Shown here: one piece after another, positions 63,182-64,000 of the stretch
Layout: the number at the start of each line of letters is the position of its first letter
Position numbering within the stretch: position 1 is the first letter of the stretch
Source: Rhizobium sp. RCAM05350
GTDB taxonomy: Bacteria > Pseudomonadota > Alphaproteobacteria > Rhizobiales > Rhizobiaceae
DNA: 64,000 nucleotides
NCBI GenBank assembly: GCA_024426085.1
Contig: CP087974.1
Location: forward strand, 1,984,001 to 2,048,000
Reading direction: 5' to 3'
Position numbers and translations under genes: made by a program
Notes under the pieces: generated by a model
Seen by the model: the letters and a program-made list of their open reading frames with translations, nothing else
Told to the model about the DNA's origin: nothing
Database searches by the model: none

Positions 63182-64000
63182 TCAGAAGGAATTCTTCCGC
63201 ATCAGGTGCAGTTCCCAATCCAGCGCACTGCGGATGATGCCATTCAGATCGTCATATTGCGGTACCCATCCAAGCTCCTGCTTGGCAAGTGACGGGTTGG
63301 CGACGATCATCGCAGGGTCTCCCGCGCGACGCTCCGAGAATGTCACGGGGAAGTCCGCTCCATGTACCTTGCGCACCGCATCGAGCACTTCGAGCACGGA
63401 GAACCCATGTCCATAACCGCAATTTGCCGCCAGCGAACCGCCGCCGGCACGCATCCGCTGCAACGCCTTCAGATGGGCCTGAACCAGGTCCCAGACATGG
63501 ATATAGTCGCGCACGCAGGTTCCATCCGGCGTCGGATAATCCGTGCCGAACACACTCATCGACTGGCGCTTGCCGAGCGCGGTGGCACAGGCAACCTTGA
63601 TCAGATGCGTTGCCGTTGCCGTCGATTGGCCACTGCGCCCCTTCGGATCGGCGCCGGCGACGTTGAAATAGCGTAGCGCCGTATAATTGAAGGCATGCGC
63701 ATTGGCGGTATCGCGCAACATGATCTCGGTCATCAGCTTCGACGAGCCGTAAGGTGATTCCCGGCTTGAGGTTGACGCTCTCCGTCACCGGCTCCAGCAC
63801 GTCCGGCGTGCCGTAAACGGCTGCCGTCGAGGAAAACACGAAATAGGGGATACCCGCTTCGACAGCGCTGGCGATCAGGCTGCGCTGATTTAACCGTGTT
63901 GTTTTCATAATAGCCGAGCGGATCGGCCACCGATTCCGGCACGACGATCGAACCGGCGAAATGGATGATGGAATCGATGTCGTTATCGGCAAAGATCTGC
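63182..64000 (-). CDS. galE: UDP-glucose 4-epimerase, partial at the window edge, at least two frameshifts
   Basis: This covers the last about 270 residues of GalE; the N-terminal NAD-binding part lies beyond 64000. Visible are DSIIHFAGSIVVPESV, YYENNTVKSRSLI, FSSTAAVYG (catalytic Ser), the catalytic Tyr in SPYGSSKLMTE, YFNVAGADPKGRSGQ, TPDGTCVRDYIHVWDL and NCGYGHGFSVLEVL. Extra bases near 63895 and 63765 interrupt it. GalE supplies UDP-galactose or related sugars for surface polysaccharides. It converges on nothing here and runs in the same direction as rfbF. Confidence 0.92.

Noticed and set aside
1..64000. CRISPR arrays, tRNA/rRNA genes, insertion sequences, prophage genes
   Set aside because: Scanned by eye for regularly spaced repeats, tRNA-like cloverleaf ends, transposase motifs and terminal repeats; none found. 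A dedicated search could still find a short tRNA-like element.

Overview
The window looks like chromosomal DNA of a Rhizobiaceae alpha-proteobacterium (Rhizobium / Neorhizobium / Agrobacterium / Sinorhizobium group). Reasons: GC-rich coding with AT-richer intergenic gaps, a rkp-1 type K-antigen locus (rkpU, rkpAGHIJ, kpsF) as in Sinorhizobium, a fused SecDF, and dense dipeptide- and amino-acid-type ABC operons. I saw no rRNA, tRNA, CRISPR array, phage gene, transposase or insertion sequence.

Layout. (A) 0.1-13.1 kb: a catabolic island. Minus-strand genes encode a PdxA-type dehydrogenase, an iron alcohol dehydrogenase, a sialidase-fold protein and a DapA-family lyase. The diverging plus-strand operon encodes a dipeptide-type ABC importer, a DUF1537 four-carbon acid-sugar kinase and a GntR/FCD repressor. 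The kinase plus PdxA pair suggests a threonate/erythronate-like 4-phosphate is made and oxidised. (B) 13.1-33.9 kb: a group-2-type capsule (K-antigen) locus. It has the export lipoprotein RkpU, the 2,500-residue fatty-acid/polyketide synthase RkpA, the alpha-oxoamine synthase RkpG, the 3-ketosphinganine-reductase-like RkpH, RkpI, RkpJ, a beta-helix acyltransferase, the ABC exporter RkpRST, a KpsC-type Kdo transferase and KpsF. RkpA-G-H together resemble a machine for making a sphingoid-like lipid. (C) 34.0-38.5 kb: an Rrf2 regulator, SecDF and small proteins. (D) 38.6-47.6 kb: an arginine/guanidino-compound module (AruI, AruH, TetR, DDAH-like amidinohydrolase, basic-amino-acid ABC importer, M20 amidohydrolase). 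(E) 48.1-50.7 kb: a cyanide-insensitive-type cytochrome bd oxidase with its small subunit. (F) 50.9-64.0 kb: an O-antigen/surface polysaccharide region. It has glycosyltransferases, a sugar aminotransferase, WbqC, methyltransferases, an ATP-grasp ligase, a CDP-6-deoxyhexose branch with a C-methyltransferase, and galE, which runs off the window; a chorismate mutase sits inside it.

Sequence quality. About 70 single-base indels, mostly insertions, interrupt about three quarters of the protein genes, including secDF and cydA. The protein in the next frame continues the family exactly, and no large deletions or insertion sequences are present. I read these as sequencing or assembly errors. Each gene below is annotated as one reconstructed locus with its frame breaks noted; reconstructed lengths are approximate.
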